From positions 1,054,001 to 1,118,000 of the forward strand of contig NZ_CP195191.1 in the NCBI RefSeq assembly GCF_051200875.1: 64,000 bases of DNA, in the 5' to 3' direction. The notes under the pieces are model-generated. The model saw only the letters and a program-made list of their open reading frames with translations. It searched no databases and had not been told where the DNA came from. The position numbers and the translations under genes were made by a program. Source of the DNA: Pseudotabrizicola sp051200875. GTDB taxonomy: Bacteria; Pseudomonadota; Alphaproteobacteria; Rhodobacterales; Rhodobacteraceae. Shown in pieces: positions 50,622 to 59,151 of the stretch (position 1 is its first letter; each line of letters opens with the position of its first letter).

Positions 50622-51808
50622 TCTTCCTCCACAAGGGGCGGCAACCCCAACAGCCGTCGCTTTTCGGCCGTCGACAGAAAGTCTGCCGCCCCCACTCTTG
50701 CCCATTGCTGATCTCGCTCCGAGGCCAAGGCCGGGATCTGATCCAGATCCACCTTCATCTCGATATCCTCGCCCGAGAATCCTTTCAGCCAGTGACTGAT
50801 ATCTGCAAGGACTTTCCCGGCCAACGGCAAGACGGTTAGCCGATAGAAGGCCCGGTTGGCCTCCTGATAGTTTGCGTATGTTGCATCACCCGGAATACCC
50901 AAAAGCATCGGCGGGATGCCAAATGCCACGGCAATTTCACGCGCCGCGGCCTCTTTCGTTTTCTGGAATTCCATATCACTTGGGCTGAACCCCATCGGCT
51001 TCCAGTCCAAACCGCCCTCCAGCAACATGGGGCGACCGGCATTCCTCGCCCCCTGATGATTGGCCTCAATCTCACCTACCAGGCGATCATACTGGTCGGA
51101 AGAAAGTGCCCCCTGACCATCCACACCCCTGTAAACGATGGCTCCGGAAGGTCGCGCTGCATTGTCTAGCAACGCCTTTGACCAAGAACTCGCAGCACCA
51201 TGCACATCCAAAGCCACTGCAGCGGCTTGCATCGGGGACAAGCCATAATGGTCATCCAATGGATGAAAGGTTTTCAGGTGGCAAATCGGTTTGGTAGCGT
51301 TCCGCATATCAAAGCGGTGTGACCGCCCGCCAACCGTGTAATCGTAGGCAACCGGCCAACCGTCAGGTCCGGGAACCAAGCTTATTCTGTCTGACCGCAG
51401 AACATGAAGTTCGGACGGCAGATCTGTCCCGCCAAAAACTGCCTCCAGATAGGCGTTTCCGTTTAGCAGCAAGTGCCCATAGACGCTTTCCAGAAATTCG
51501 GCACGACCGGCCGAGTCATTTGGTCGCGAGATCAGTGCCAAGACCGGATGTTGGTCAAACCGACGCTCGTGATCCTGACAGACAAGCGGCAACGCAGCTG
51601 CTGCTTCAGCAACCAATTTCACAGAGCGAAAGCCGACTGGGTTCCCAAGAAAGCCATTCCGTGTCAGTGACCCCGCATCTCTTGGGCTCCAGGCAACGCG
51701 CCCTGAAGCGCCAAAGGCCACCACACGACCTGTTGCACTGGCCTTTTTGTCCAATGCGGTTTCCGGCGCCAGCGACGGATCGCCACGCCTCAGAAAGTTG
51801 AAAACCAT
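50618..51808 (-). CDS. GTA gene 3: portal protein
   Basis: Predicted 396 aa, the HK97-type portal family. Conserved parts are PLVCQDHERRFDQHPVLALI, HLKTFHPLDDHYGLSPMQAA, and the C-terminal IPPMLLGIPGDATYANYQEA followed by NRAFYRLTVLPLAGKV. The portal dodecamer is the DNA entry and exit ring of the head. It lies 38 bp after terminase and overlaps gene 3.5 by 4 bp. Confidence 0.93.
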   Translation of the reverse strand: MVFNFLRRGDPSLAPETALDKKASATGRVVAFGASGRVAWSPRDAGSLTRNGFLGNPVGFRSVKLVAEAAAALPLVCQDHERRFDQHPVLALISRPNDSAGRAEFLESVYGHLLLNGNAYLEAVFGGTDLPSELHVLRSDRISLVPGPDGWPVAYDYTVGGRSHRFDMRNATKPICHLKTFHPLDDHYGLSPMQAAAVALDVHGAASSWSKALLDNAARPSGAIVYRGVDGQGALSSDQYDRLVGEIEANHQGARNAGRPMLLEGGLDWKPMGFSPSDMEFQKTKEAAAREIAVAFGIPPMLLGIPGDATYANYQEANRAFYRLTVLPLAGKVLADISHWLKGFSGEDIEMKVDLDQIPALASERDQQWARVGAADFLSTAEKRRLLGLPPLVEEE

Positions 51809-51846
51809 TCCGATCTCCGTTTTGCAGGTGGTCCCGCTTGAATATG

Positions 51847-53193
51847 TCAGTAAAGCGAGCGAACCCGAGGATCACCAATCTGGCGCCGCGCGGGCTCCAG
51901 CAGTGCCTCAGACACAGCCCAGACCAGTGCGTCTACGCGATCCGGGCTTCCTTTTCCCATGTAACTATGCCTGCTCATCTGGCACATCTGCTCTTCAAGC
52001 TTTTGCAGGCCGGGAAGATGAGTGATCCTCCCTTGCTCATACAGCGCCGCTACGGGTTCGGCTCTGGCTGTTTTCCCTTTATTAGCATGAAAGCACTTTA
52101 AAGGAACCAGCGGGTCGACCTGGCGCAACATCTCGGCCACCAGCTCGCCGCCTTGGTTGACCTCCGCCACAAGCCGATCGGCCCCGTGGCGATGAAACGC
52201 AGCAATTGCGGCACGCGACCAATCCGTTGCAGATCCGCGAACACTCGCGTCCTCAAGCACCACACCTTTCCAGGATTGCGGAGAGCCTTCCGTGATTGCA
52301 CCGAATACGACAATCCCGCATTCATCCGCATTTTCCTTTCCCGAAACAGGCGGGTCAATTGCAACGACGACCCTGTTAACTCGCTCAGGCTTGGGTCCCC
52401 GCGCCTTGTCGAGCATGGCCATTGTCCACAATGCACCATCGACATCTTCGATCAGTCGCCCTTCCAGTTCTTGGGCGCCCCGAATGTCATTGCCATATCG
52501 ACGGTAGACCTCATCCAGAAAGGTTTGGGCCAAATAGGCACGGTTGGCCTCGGTTGGTGCGTGCGTCATGACCGTCGACGGATTTCTCATGATAGCTTTG
52601 AGCACGGCCACATTTTGTGGAGTGGTCGTGACCACTTGCTGGGGATTTTCACCTAGTCGCAACGCAAATTGAAGCATATCCCAAGTGTCTTCGGCCTTCT
52701 TCCACTTTGCCAACTCATCAACCCAGGCCGCATCGAATTGTGGTCCGCGAAGGCTGTCCGGATCATGTGCTGAAAAAACCTGTGCTTCAGCACCATTTGG
52801 CCAGATCAACATCCGACGCGTTGCATTCCAACTTGGCCGTCGATCAGGAGGCGAGCAAGCCAGTAAACCGCTGTCCCCAAAAATCATCACTTCGCGAACC
52901 TGGTCTTGGGTCTCCCCAACCAGCGCCACACGTCGCGCCTTGCCGGGGTCATCTGGACGAAGACCTTCAACAATTGATCGAACCCACTCGGCCCCGGCGC
53001 GTGTCTTGCCCGCGCCTCGCCCCCCCATTATAAGCCACGTCCTCCACGCGCCTTCAGGGGGAAGCTGGTGCGGCATCGCCCAAAACTCGAATATCCACGG
53101 CAGGGCCGCCAAAGCATGGTCTGACAGCCCTGTCAGAAACTCGTCAATCTGCGCTTGCGTTGCGGAGACAAGCCAAGCGGCGCCCGACTTCAT
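51847..53193 (-). CDS. GTA gene 2: terminase large subunit
   Basis: Predicted 448 aa from MKSGAAWLVSATQAQIDEFL (an earlier start at 53277 is possible). Walker A is GGRGAGKT (57-64), Walker B follows in FDAAWVDELAKWK, and VVTTTPQN is the coupling motif. The C-terminal nuclease has RVVVAIDPPVSG and RVDALVWAVSEALLE. It packages random host DNA by a headful mechanism in GTAs. With the chosen start it overlaps gene 1 by 50 bp. Confidence 0.92.
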   Translation of the reverse strand: MKSGAAWLVSATQAQIDEFLTGLSDHALAALPWIFEFWAMPHQLPPEGAWRTWLIMGGRGAGKTRAGAEWVRSIVEGLRPDDPGKARRVALVGETQDQVREVMIFGDSGLLACSPPDRRPSWNATRRMLIWPNGAEAQVFSAHDPDSLRGPQFDAAWVDELAKWKKAEDTWDMLQFALRLGENPQQVVTTTPQNVAVLKAIMRNPSTVMTHAPTEANRAYLAQTFLDEVYRRYGNDIRGAQELEGRLIEDVDGALWTMAMLDKARGPKPERVNRVVVAIDPPVSGKENADECGIVVFGAITEGSPQSWKGVVLEDASVRGSATDWSRAAIAAFHRHGADRLVAEVNQGGELVAEMLRQVDPLVPLKCFHANKGKTARAEPVAALYEQGRITHLPGLQKLEEQMCQMSRHSYMGKGSPDRVDALVWAVSEALLEPARRQIGDPRVRSLY

Positions 53194-53476
53194 CGCGCGC
53201 GGCGCCAAGGTCAAGTTCCGTGACTCCGAGAACCCCGGAAAGCGTTCTGCGATCTCGTTCAAGGCGGTTCCTTTCACTCAGTATCCAATCGAGCGCTGTC
53301 TTGTAGTCTTTCGCCGCTTGAATCGCGGCCTTAGACTGTTCCAGATCGCCCATTTTGACGGCGTTGATCGCTGCAATAAGGGCAACCGCAGCTTCATCAA
53401 GAAAGCCGGCGGCCCCCTCGATGATCTGGATCGACGTCATCGATGCGATATCTTTTGCCGAAAAGTTCATGCTCAT
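53144..53476 (-). CDS. GTA gene 1: small terminase-like protein
   Basis: Predicted 110 aa from MSMNFSAKDIASMTSIQIIE; the ATG two codons later is an alternative. It is helical and charged, with ALDWILSERNRLERDRRTLS near the C-terminus. It takes the position and size of RcGTA g1 (rcc01682), the probable small terminase. It is the first gene of the operon and its 3' end overlaps gene 2. Confidence 0.82.
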   Translation of the reverse strand: MSMNFSAKDIASMTSIQIIEGAAGFLDEAAVALIAAINAVKMGDLEQSKAAIQAAKDYKTALDWILSERNRLERDRRTLSGVLGVTELDLGAARDEVGRRLACLRNASAD

Positions 53477-53577
53477 GCTGCACACCCGCCTCGTTGGTCC
53501 CTCCGGACGAGCAGAAACGGAAAAAGCGGCCAAGGGTTTCCCCCGCCGCTTTCGACACTTCTTCTAGCATGTCACAA

Positions 53578-53606
53578 GTGATACTTTGGACCGCCCCGAA
53601 AGTCAA
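53578..53606 (-). promoter_or_regulatory. Putative GTA operon promoter with overlapping palindrome
   Basis: On the minus strand TTGACT (53606-53601), 17 bases, then TATCAC (53583-53578), matching TATAAT at four positions, about 100 bp before gene 1. The -10 is overlapped by TCAC-AA-GTGA (53572-53581), a possible operator. Further upstream CTCTG-TTAAC-CAGAG (53654-53668) contains the CtrA-like half-site TTAACC. Match by eye only. Confidence 0.45.
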
Positions 53607-53733
53607 GATAAAAATAAAGCAGTATCAGACACTTACAGGTCTCCCCATTCACGCTCTGTTAACCAGAGGGATCAACCAAAGATTCAGCGGGTGAATGTTC
53701 GTTGACGCTTCAAAGGCTTAGGAAAGTCTGCGT

Positions 53734-54912
53734 TCATTCGCCCTGAACACCAGTCTCACCTGCATTTCCCTGCTGTGCTTCAATCTTCCGCCACTCGGCA
53801 ACGTTGCGATTGTGCTCTTCAAGTGTTTCGGCAAAGGCATGGCCACCAGTTCCGTCGGCAACGAAGAAGACAAAGTTGGTATCCGCCGGATTAAGCGCCG
53901 CCTGAATGCTTAACCGACCTGGGTTGGCAATCGGTGTAGGTGGAAGGCCGTCGATAACATATGTGTTGTAGGGCGTTTCACGGCGCAGCTCGCTCTGACG
54001 CAGCCCACGTCCCAGCGGCTCTTTGCCCAGCGTGATCCCATAGATCACTGTGGGATCGGTCTGCAAACGCATACCACGATCCAAGCGATTTACAAATACG
54101 CTCGCCACCTGAGGTCTTTCGTCCGCGATGCCGGTTTCCTTCTCGACAATCGAGGCCATGATCAAGGCTTCTTCCGGCGTTTCATAGGGCAATCCTTCAG
54201 CCCTCTCTGCCCAAAGTTCTGCCAAAATTGACGTCTGCGCTGCAACCATGCGGCCAATCAAAGCAGCCCGATCAGACCCTTTCTCGACTTCATAACTATC
54301 AGGAGCAAGCGATCCCTCCGCCGGCACCTCGGTAATGTCGCCGGTCATGAAATCGGCTCGCTTCAGTTCTTCTACGACCTGCCAACTGGTTACGCCTTCT
54401 GCCAAGGTAACCCGGAAACGCAAATCAGGTTCATTCTGCACATCGACATAGGCTTGCGGCGCGGCCTCAGCTTTCGGATCAAACTTCACCACCTCGACAT
54501 AGCGGTTCGTTGTAGGATCAAGCTCACGCATAATCACCTGCGCCCGCGCAACGCCAATCTGGAAGTTTACTTCGCGACCACAGGTCGATTGCCCGCCTGC
54601 GGTAAGCGCAGCAAGAACGTCGCGCATGCTGGATTTTGGAGGCAGTAGGTAGGATCCGAATTTCAGATCATTCGCACGATCAGAATAATCTGCTCCGATC
54701 CGAAAAATCCGTGCATCCGTGATCGCTCCCTGCTCCTGCAAAGCACGACTGACAGCGCTCAGGCTCGCTCCTCGCTCGACCCTAAAACAAATCGCATCTG
54801 CCAAAGGGCCCGGGCCACGATATTGCTCGCGCCCCCAGGCCAACAGCCCCGAAACAACGATCAGCAACACAATGAACAGCGTCAGCGCGTTCGAGGCGAG
54901 GGAGCGCCACAT
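53734..54912 (-). CDS. mltG: Endolytic murein transglycosylase MltG
   Basis: Predicted 392 aa. One N-terminal membrane helix (LTLFIVLLIVVSGLLAWG) anchors it in the inner membrane. The periplasmic LysM-like region is followed by the YceG/MltG catalytic domain with LIMASIVEKETG (catalytic Glu), VASVFVNRL, LQTDPTVIYG, PYNTYVIDGLPPTPIANPG and NFVFFVADGTGGHAF. It cuts nascent glycan strands and sets their length. It starts 3 bp after fabF and is probably in its operon. Confidence 0.94.
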   Translation of the reverse strand: MWRSLASNALTLFIVLLIVVSGLLAWGREQYRGPGPLADAICFRVERGASLSAVSRALQEQGAITDARIFRIGADYSDRANDLKFGSYLLPPKSSMRDVLAALTAGGQSTCGREVNFQIGVARAQVIMRELDPTTNRYVEVVKFDPKAEAAPQAYVDVQNEPDLRFRVTLAEGVTSWQVVEELKRADFMTGDITEVPAEGSLAPDSYEVEKGSDRAALIGRMVAAQTSILAELWAERAEGLPYETPEEALIMASIVEKETGIADERPQVASVFVNRLDRGMRLQTDPTVIYGITLGKEPLGRGLRQSELRRETPYNTYVIDGLPPTPIANPGRLSIQAALNPADTNFVFFVADGTGGHAFAETLEEHNRNVAEWRKIEAQQGNAGETGVQGE

Positions 54913-54915
54913 GGA

Positions 54916-56175
54916 TCAGGTAACCTTCCCAAGCACAACACTGGCATTGGTGCCACCAAAGCCAAAGCTGTTCGATAGCGCGATATCAATCTTGCGCTTC
55001 ACAGCTTTGTTCGCAGCCAGATCCAGTTTTGGCGTAACAGCGGGGTTGTCCAAGTTGATCGTCGGAGGCGCAATCTGATCGCGGATCGCCAATATGCAGA
55101 AAATCGCTTCCACCGCACCAGCAGCACCCAAAAGGTGACCGATTGAGGACTTCGTCGAAGACATCGTGGCCTTCGAGGCTGCATCGCCCATCAATCGCTC
55201 CACCGCGCCAAGCTCGATGGTATCGGCCATCGTGCTGGTGCCATGAGCATTGATATAGTCGATATCTTCCGGCTTCAGTCCGGCCCGCTTAAGAGCTGCG
55301 GACATGCTCCGGAAGCCTCCATCCCCATCTTCCGACGGTGCGGTGATGTGATAGGCATCGCCCGAAAGACCATAGCCCAAAACCTCGGCATAAATCTTCG
55401 CACCACGGGCCTTGGCATGCTCGTATTCTTCCAAAACGACGACCCCTGCCCCTTCGCCCATGACAAAACCATCACGATCTGCGTCGTAGGGACGGCTCGC
55501 CTTTGACGGTTCATCTGCACGCTTGGTCGACAAAGCCTTGCAGGCGTTAAACCCTGCGATACCGATCTCGGAAATCGGGCTTTCCGCACCACCGGCCACC
55601 ATAACGTCAGCATCACCGATCATGATCAGACGCGCAGCATCACCAATTGCGTGCGCCCCAGTCGAGCACGCAGTCACAACCGCATGGTTCGGCCCCTTGA
55701 AGCCAAATTTGATCGACACCTGTCCGGACACAAGGTTGATCAGTGCGCCGGGAATAAAGAACGGAGAAACCCGCTTCGGCCCCTTCTCTTTGATCAGAAC
55801 TGCTGTTTCGGCAATCGAGGTCAGCCCCCCAATGCCCGAACCGATCATAACGCCAGTGCGTTCCTTGTCTTCGTCGCTTTCCGGAACCCAGCCAGAATCC
55901 CGCACCGCCTGCGTCGCGGCGGCAATTCCGTAAAGAATGAAGTCATCAACCTTGCGGCGGTCCTTCGGCTCCATCCAGTCGTCGGGATTAAAGGTGCCGT
56001 TGCTGCCATCCCCGAAGGGGATTTCACAGGCATATTGGGTCACTACGTTGGCGGGATCAAACCGTGTAATCGGACCCGCGCCCGACTGGCCCTCAAGAAG
56101 GCGGCTCCAGGTTTCTTCAACCCCGCACGCCAAAGGCGTAACCATACCCAGACCGGTGACGACGACACGACGCAT
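54916..56175 (-). CDS. fabF: 3-oxoacyl-ACP synthase II
   Basis: Predicted 419 aa from MRRVVVTGLGMVTPLACGVE, with GGGAGAAG before the ATG. It condenses malonyl-ACP with acyl-ACP in fatty acid elongation. The catalytic Cys is in VTACSTGAHAIG (Cys170), with the His residues in YINAHGTSTMADTIE and SSIGHLLGAAG. The C-terminus SNSFGFGGTNASVVLG is complete. The acpP gene that often precedes fabF is not here; ccmG lies upstream instead. Confidence 0.95.
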   Translation of the reverse strand: MRRVVVTGLGMVTPLACGVEETWSRLLEGQSGAGPITRFDPANVVTQYACEIPFGDGSNGTFNPDDWMEPKDRRKVDDFILYGIAAATQAVRDSGWVPESDEDKERTGVMIGSGIGGLTSIAETAVLIKEKGPKRVSPFFIPGALINLVSGQVSIKFGFKGPNHAVVTACSTGAHAIGDAARLIMIGDADVMVAGGAESPISEIGIAGFNACKALSTKRADEPSKASRPYDADRDGFVMGEGAGVVVLEEYEHAKARGAKIYAEVLGYGLSGDAYHITAPSEDGDGGFRSMSAALKRAGLKPEDIDYINAHGTSTMADTIELGAVERLMGDAASKATMSSTKSSIGHLLGAAGAVEAIFCILAIRDQIAPPTINLDNPAVTPKLDLAANKAVKRKIDIALSNSFGFGGTNASVVLGKVT

Positions 56176-56291
56176 GTGGACTTCTCCCTGCTCGGAAAAA
56201 CGGCTTTTCTGCCTGATACACGCGAGGGCAAAAATGCGCAACAACGCGAAGGACAGTTTGTCCCGGACAAGCGGACCTTAACCTTGATGAC

Positions 56292-56828
56292 TTACGGGGC
56301 TGCCAGTGCCGCCTCAAGTGCAGGCTTGAAACGGTTTTCATAGTCCGTTCCAACCAACGGTCCAATGAACTTGAAAAGGACGGTCCCATTTCCGCTGATG
56401 ATAAAGGTCTCGGGCGGTGCCGTTACCCCCCACTCAACACGATTGCGCCCCTGCGGGTCCGTAGCAACTGCGAAGAAGGGGTTACCTTCGTCTTCCAAGT
56501 ATTTTAGCGCCTTGGCATCGTCATCCATCATGTTGACGCCTGCCACGCGAATGCCCTTTGCAGCCATGTCCATCAGGACCGGATGTTCCGCGCGGCAAGG
56601 CGGGCACCAACTCGCCCAGAAGTTCACAACCGTAACCTCGCCAGATGAAAGGTCTGCCGCAGTCAAGACCGGGATGTCGCCCAGTCCCGTGGCTGGCAAA
56701 ACCGGGGCTGGCCGGCCAATGAACACCGACGGAATGTCACTAGGATTTTCGCGCTGCATCCCAAGCAGGAAAAGTGCGGCCAACCCTGCGAACAAGATGG
56801 GCGGCAAGATCATCAGCCACTTATGCAT
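56292..56828 (-). CDS. ccmG: Thiol:disulfide interchange protein CcmG/DsbE
   Basis: Predicted 178 aa. An N-terminal membrane helix (LMILPPILFAGLAALFLLG) is followed by a thioredoxin fold with NFWASWCPPCRAEHPVL (Cys75 and Cys78). It reduces the apocytochrome c haem-binding cysteines in the periplasm. It overlaps ccmD by 8 bp and ends the ccm run. Confidence 0.94.
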   Translation of the reverse strand: MHKWLMILPPILFAGLAALFLLGMQRENPSDIPSVFIGRPAPVLPATGLGDIPVLTAADLSSGEVTVVNFWASWCPPCRAEHPVLMDMAAKGIRVAGVNMMDDDAKALKYLEDEGNPFFAVATDPQGRNRVEWGVTAPPETFIISGNGTVLFKFIGPLVGTDYENRFKPALEAALAAP

Positions 56829-56979
56829 CGGTTTTTCCCTGCCGAGCTTCCAATTCAGACAATTGGCGCTTTACACGTTGGCTCTGCCAGTAAGACACGG
56901 CGACAAGCGCCAGAACGAGAAACACAGTCGCCAGATACGATCCCATAACCTCGGTCGCGTATTTTCCCAGATCAGGCAT
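56821..56979 (-). CDS. ccmD: Haem exporter protein CcmD
   Basis: Predicted 52 aa from MPDLGKYATEVMGSYLATV. One membrane helix (SYLATVFLVLALVAVSYW) is followed by a charged tail with KRQLSELEAR, the family form. CcmD holds the haem-bound CcmE on the CcmABC complex. It overlaps the ccmC stop by one base. Confidence 0.9.
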   Translation of the reverse strand: MPDLGKYATEVMGSYLATVFLVLALVAVSYWQSQRVKRQLSELEARQGKTDA

Positions 56980-57710
56980 CACGCTAACCTCTCCCTTGCC
57001 ATCAAGGCCTGCAAACGGCGCATCCTGATCTCGGTGCGCGTCCGGATCAAAACCATTGCAACAAACAGCAGAACAAAACCGGCAATGCAAACAAGCAGCG
57101 GTACATAATATTCGGGGGCAAGCGGGTCTTTTTCGCCGACTTTCATGATGGTCGAGTCTTGATGAAGACCCTGATTCCAGAACTTAACTGCATAGCGAGA
57201 CAAGACAGCGAAGACGGACCCAACCATGCACAGAACTGATGTCAGATCTGCCGCAGTATCTGGATTCTCGATCGCTTGCCAAAGCGCAATGTAGCCAAGG
57301 TAAAACAGGGTAAGGATCAGAAACGCTGTCAGGCGTGGATCCCATGCCCACCAAGTGCCCCACATCGGCTGTCCCCAAAGAGCGCCAGTAATCAGGGCGA
57401 TCACGGTGAAGGTCAGTCCCACCGGGGCTGCCGCCTTGGCGGCAAGGGCAGAAACATGATGACGACGCACAAGCCAGATCAGGCTGGCAACCAGCATCAT
57501 CACCCAAGCATTGATGGCCATCATTGCAGTTGGCACATGAATGAAGATGATTTTTACCGTTGCGCCCTGTTTGTAGTCATCGGGCGTAAAGAAAAAGCCC
57601 CAGATCAGCCCGCCCAGCAGGCAAAGGGCTGCCACACCCACAACCCAAGGCAAGACCCAGGCCGAGGTTTGCATGAACTTTTTCGGGTTTGCATATTCCC
57701 AGATCGACAT
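56979..57710 (-). CDS. ccmC: Haem ABC transporter permease CcmC
   Basis: Predicted 243 aa from MSIWEYANPKKFMQTSAWVL. Six hydrophobic segments and the tryptophan-rich haem motif WGQPMWGTWWAWDPRLT identify it, with the flanking IFIHVPTAMMAINAWVM. It presents haem to CcmE at the outer face of the inner membrane. It follows ccmB after 55 bp. Confidence 0.94.
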   Translation of the reverse strand: MSIWEYANPKKFMQTSAWVLPWVVGVAALCLLGGLIWGFFFTPDDYKQGATVKIIFIHVPTAMMAINAWVMMLVASLIWLVRRHHVSALAAKAAAPVGLTFTVIALITGALWGQPMWGTWWAWDPRLTAFLILTLFYLGYIALWQAIENPDTAADLTSVLCMVGSVFAVLSRYAVKFWNQGLHQDSTIMKVGEKDPLAPEYYVPLLVCIAGFVLLFVAMVLIRTRTEIRMRRLQALMARERLA

Positions 57711-57765
57711 GGGGCTTTCGCTAGCCTCTCTTTGTTTCCGCCTCAAGTCACTATCATGTTAGGCG

Positions 57766-58422
57766 CTAGCGGAGGTTGACGCGGATTGCCGCAGCCGCCG
57801 CAAAGGGCAAGAGCGCCACCGTTCCTGCCGTAATGCCAGCCAGTAACAGCAGCGGGGTCGCTGCATCCATCCCCATCGCCCCACGCTTCACGACCTCAGC
57901 CCCAAATATCAGCGTCGGCACATACAGTGGAAGAACGAGCAGTGAAAGCAGAAGGCCCCCACGTTTAACACCCACGGTCAAGGCTGCGCCAAAAGCGCCG
58001 ATAACAGACAACGCGGGCGTACCAGCCGCAAGCGAGACCACCAGCCAGATGTAACCTTCTTTGGGAAGGTTCATTAGCACTGCAAGAACCGGTGAAACCA
58101 ACGTCAAGGCGAGGCCTGTCACAAGCCAATGTGCAATCGCTTTAATCGCAACGACGCCTTCCATGGGAATGGGCGACGTCGCCAAAAGGTCAAGCGAACC
58201 ATCCTCAAAATCCAGCGCAAAAATGCGATCGAGCGACAAGAGACAGGCCAGCAGCGCCCCAACCCAAAGAATTCCCGGCGCAATCTTGGCCAGCGTTGTG
58301 CCTTCGGGTCCAACGCCCAGCGGAACAAGGACCGCGACCAGCAAAAAGAAGGACAAGCCCAGCCCGAAACCTCCCCCCGCCCGGAAGGACAGACGAAGAT
58401 CCCTGATAAGCAAAGCCATCAT
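57766..58422 (-). CDS. ccmB: Haem exporter permease CcmB
   Basis: Predicted 218 aa, six membrane segments. Family sequence: MALLIRDLRLSFRAGGG, LLSLDRIFALDFEDGSLDLL, and LLSLLVLPLYVPTLIFGAEV. It forms the ABC transporter with CcmA and CcmC in cytochrome c maturation. Its ATG overlaps the ccmA stop by 4 bp. Confidence 0.93.
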   Translation of the reverse strand: MMALLIRDLRLSFRAGGGFGLGLSFFLLVAVLVPLGVGPEGTTLAKIAPGILWVGALLACLLSLDRIFALDFEDGSLDLLATSPIPMEGVVAIKAIAHWLVTGLALTLVSPVLAVLMNLPKEGYIWLVVSLAAGTPALSVIGAFGAALTVGVKRGGLLLSLLVLPLYVPTLIFGAEVVKRGAMGMDAATPLLLLAGITAGTVALLPFAAAAAIRVNLR

Positions 58423-59045
58423 TGGAAAGCCTCATCAAAGCCATTGCCAGTCGCCAAAAGCGGGGTCTTCGCTTTGAACGGTGTCAGGTCCAAAACGCGC
58501 GCCTCTGGAAGCCCCAGCTCGATATGCGTCGCAAGAATGGCCATCCCACCAGCAGACAGATGGCTGCGCACCACATCGGCAAACAGGGCGACGCTTGCTG
58601 CGTCCAAAGAGACCGTCGGCTCATCCAGAACCCAGACCTTGCGCCCCGTAACTAAAAGTCGTGCAAGGCCAAGTCGGCGCTTCTGACCCGCAGACAAGTT
58701 GGCAGCACGTCGGTCCTGAAGTTCTGTAAGGTTCATCGCGCGCATCGCCGAACTGACATCCGCACCGCCATGAATCGCGGCCCAGAAGTCCAGATTTTCA
58801 CGAACCGTCAAAACAGCCTTCAAACCATCAGCATGGGCCGCATAGGTCAGGCTTTCAGAAGGAATGTCCACCGTCCCGTCCACTGCCGGCTGCAGACCTG
58901 CCAAGGTTCGCAGCAGAGTGGTTTTTCCGATGCCGTTTGGCCCCCTCAGAACCAAGGCCTCGCCCGAGGCTAACCCAAATGAAAGGCCCTCAAGGACGGT
59001 TAAACCGCCCCTCTGTATCGCCAAGTTGTGAACGACCAACTCCAT
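58419..59045 (-). CDS. ccmA: Haem exporter ATP-binding protein CcmA
   Basis: Predicted 208 aa. Walker A is GPNGIGKTT (35-43), the signature LSAGQKRRLGLARLL, and Walker B VWVLDEPTVSLD. The length and LSAGQ signature are typical of CcmA. It drives release of haem-loaded CcmE. It is the first gene of ccmABCDG; ccmE, F and H are not in the window. Confidence 0.94.
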   Translation of the reverse strand: MELVVHNLAIQRGGLTVLEGLSFGLASGEALVLRGPNGIGKTTLLRTLAGLQPAVDGTVDIPSESLTYAAHADGLKAVLTVRENLDFWAAIHGGADVSSAMRAMNLTELQDRRAANLSAGQKRRLGLARLLVTGRKVWVLDEPTVSLDAASVALFADVVRSHLSAGGMAILATHIELGLPEARVLDLTPFKAKTPLLATGNGFDEAFQ

Positions 59046-59151
59046 GAAAACTGCCTAGCGGAACTATCTACGGACGAAAAGGACTTTCCACCTTTGAATT
59101 CTCCAGAGGAAATCCATATCCTTTGGGCACAAGGAAATCTGAACGGACAAT

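Noticed and set aside
39601..53476. Inducible prophage
   Set aside because: The structural genes are in RcGTA order and no integrase, repressor, replication or attachment sites are seen, so a gene transfer agent is the better reading.
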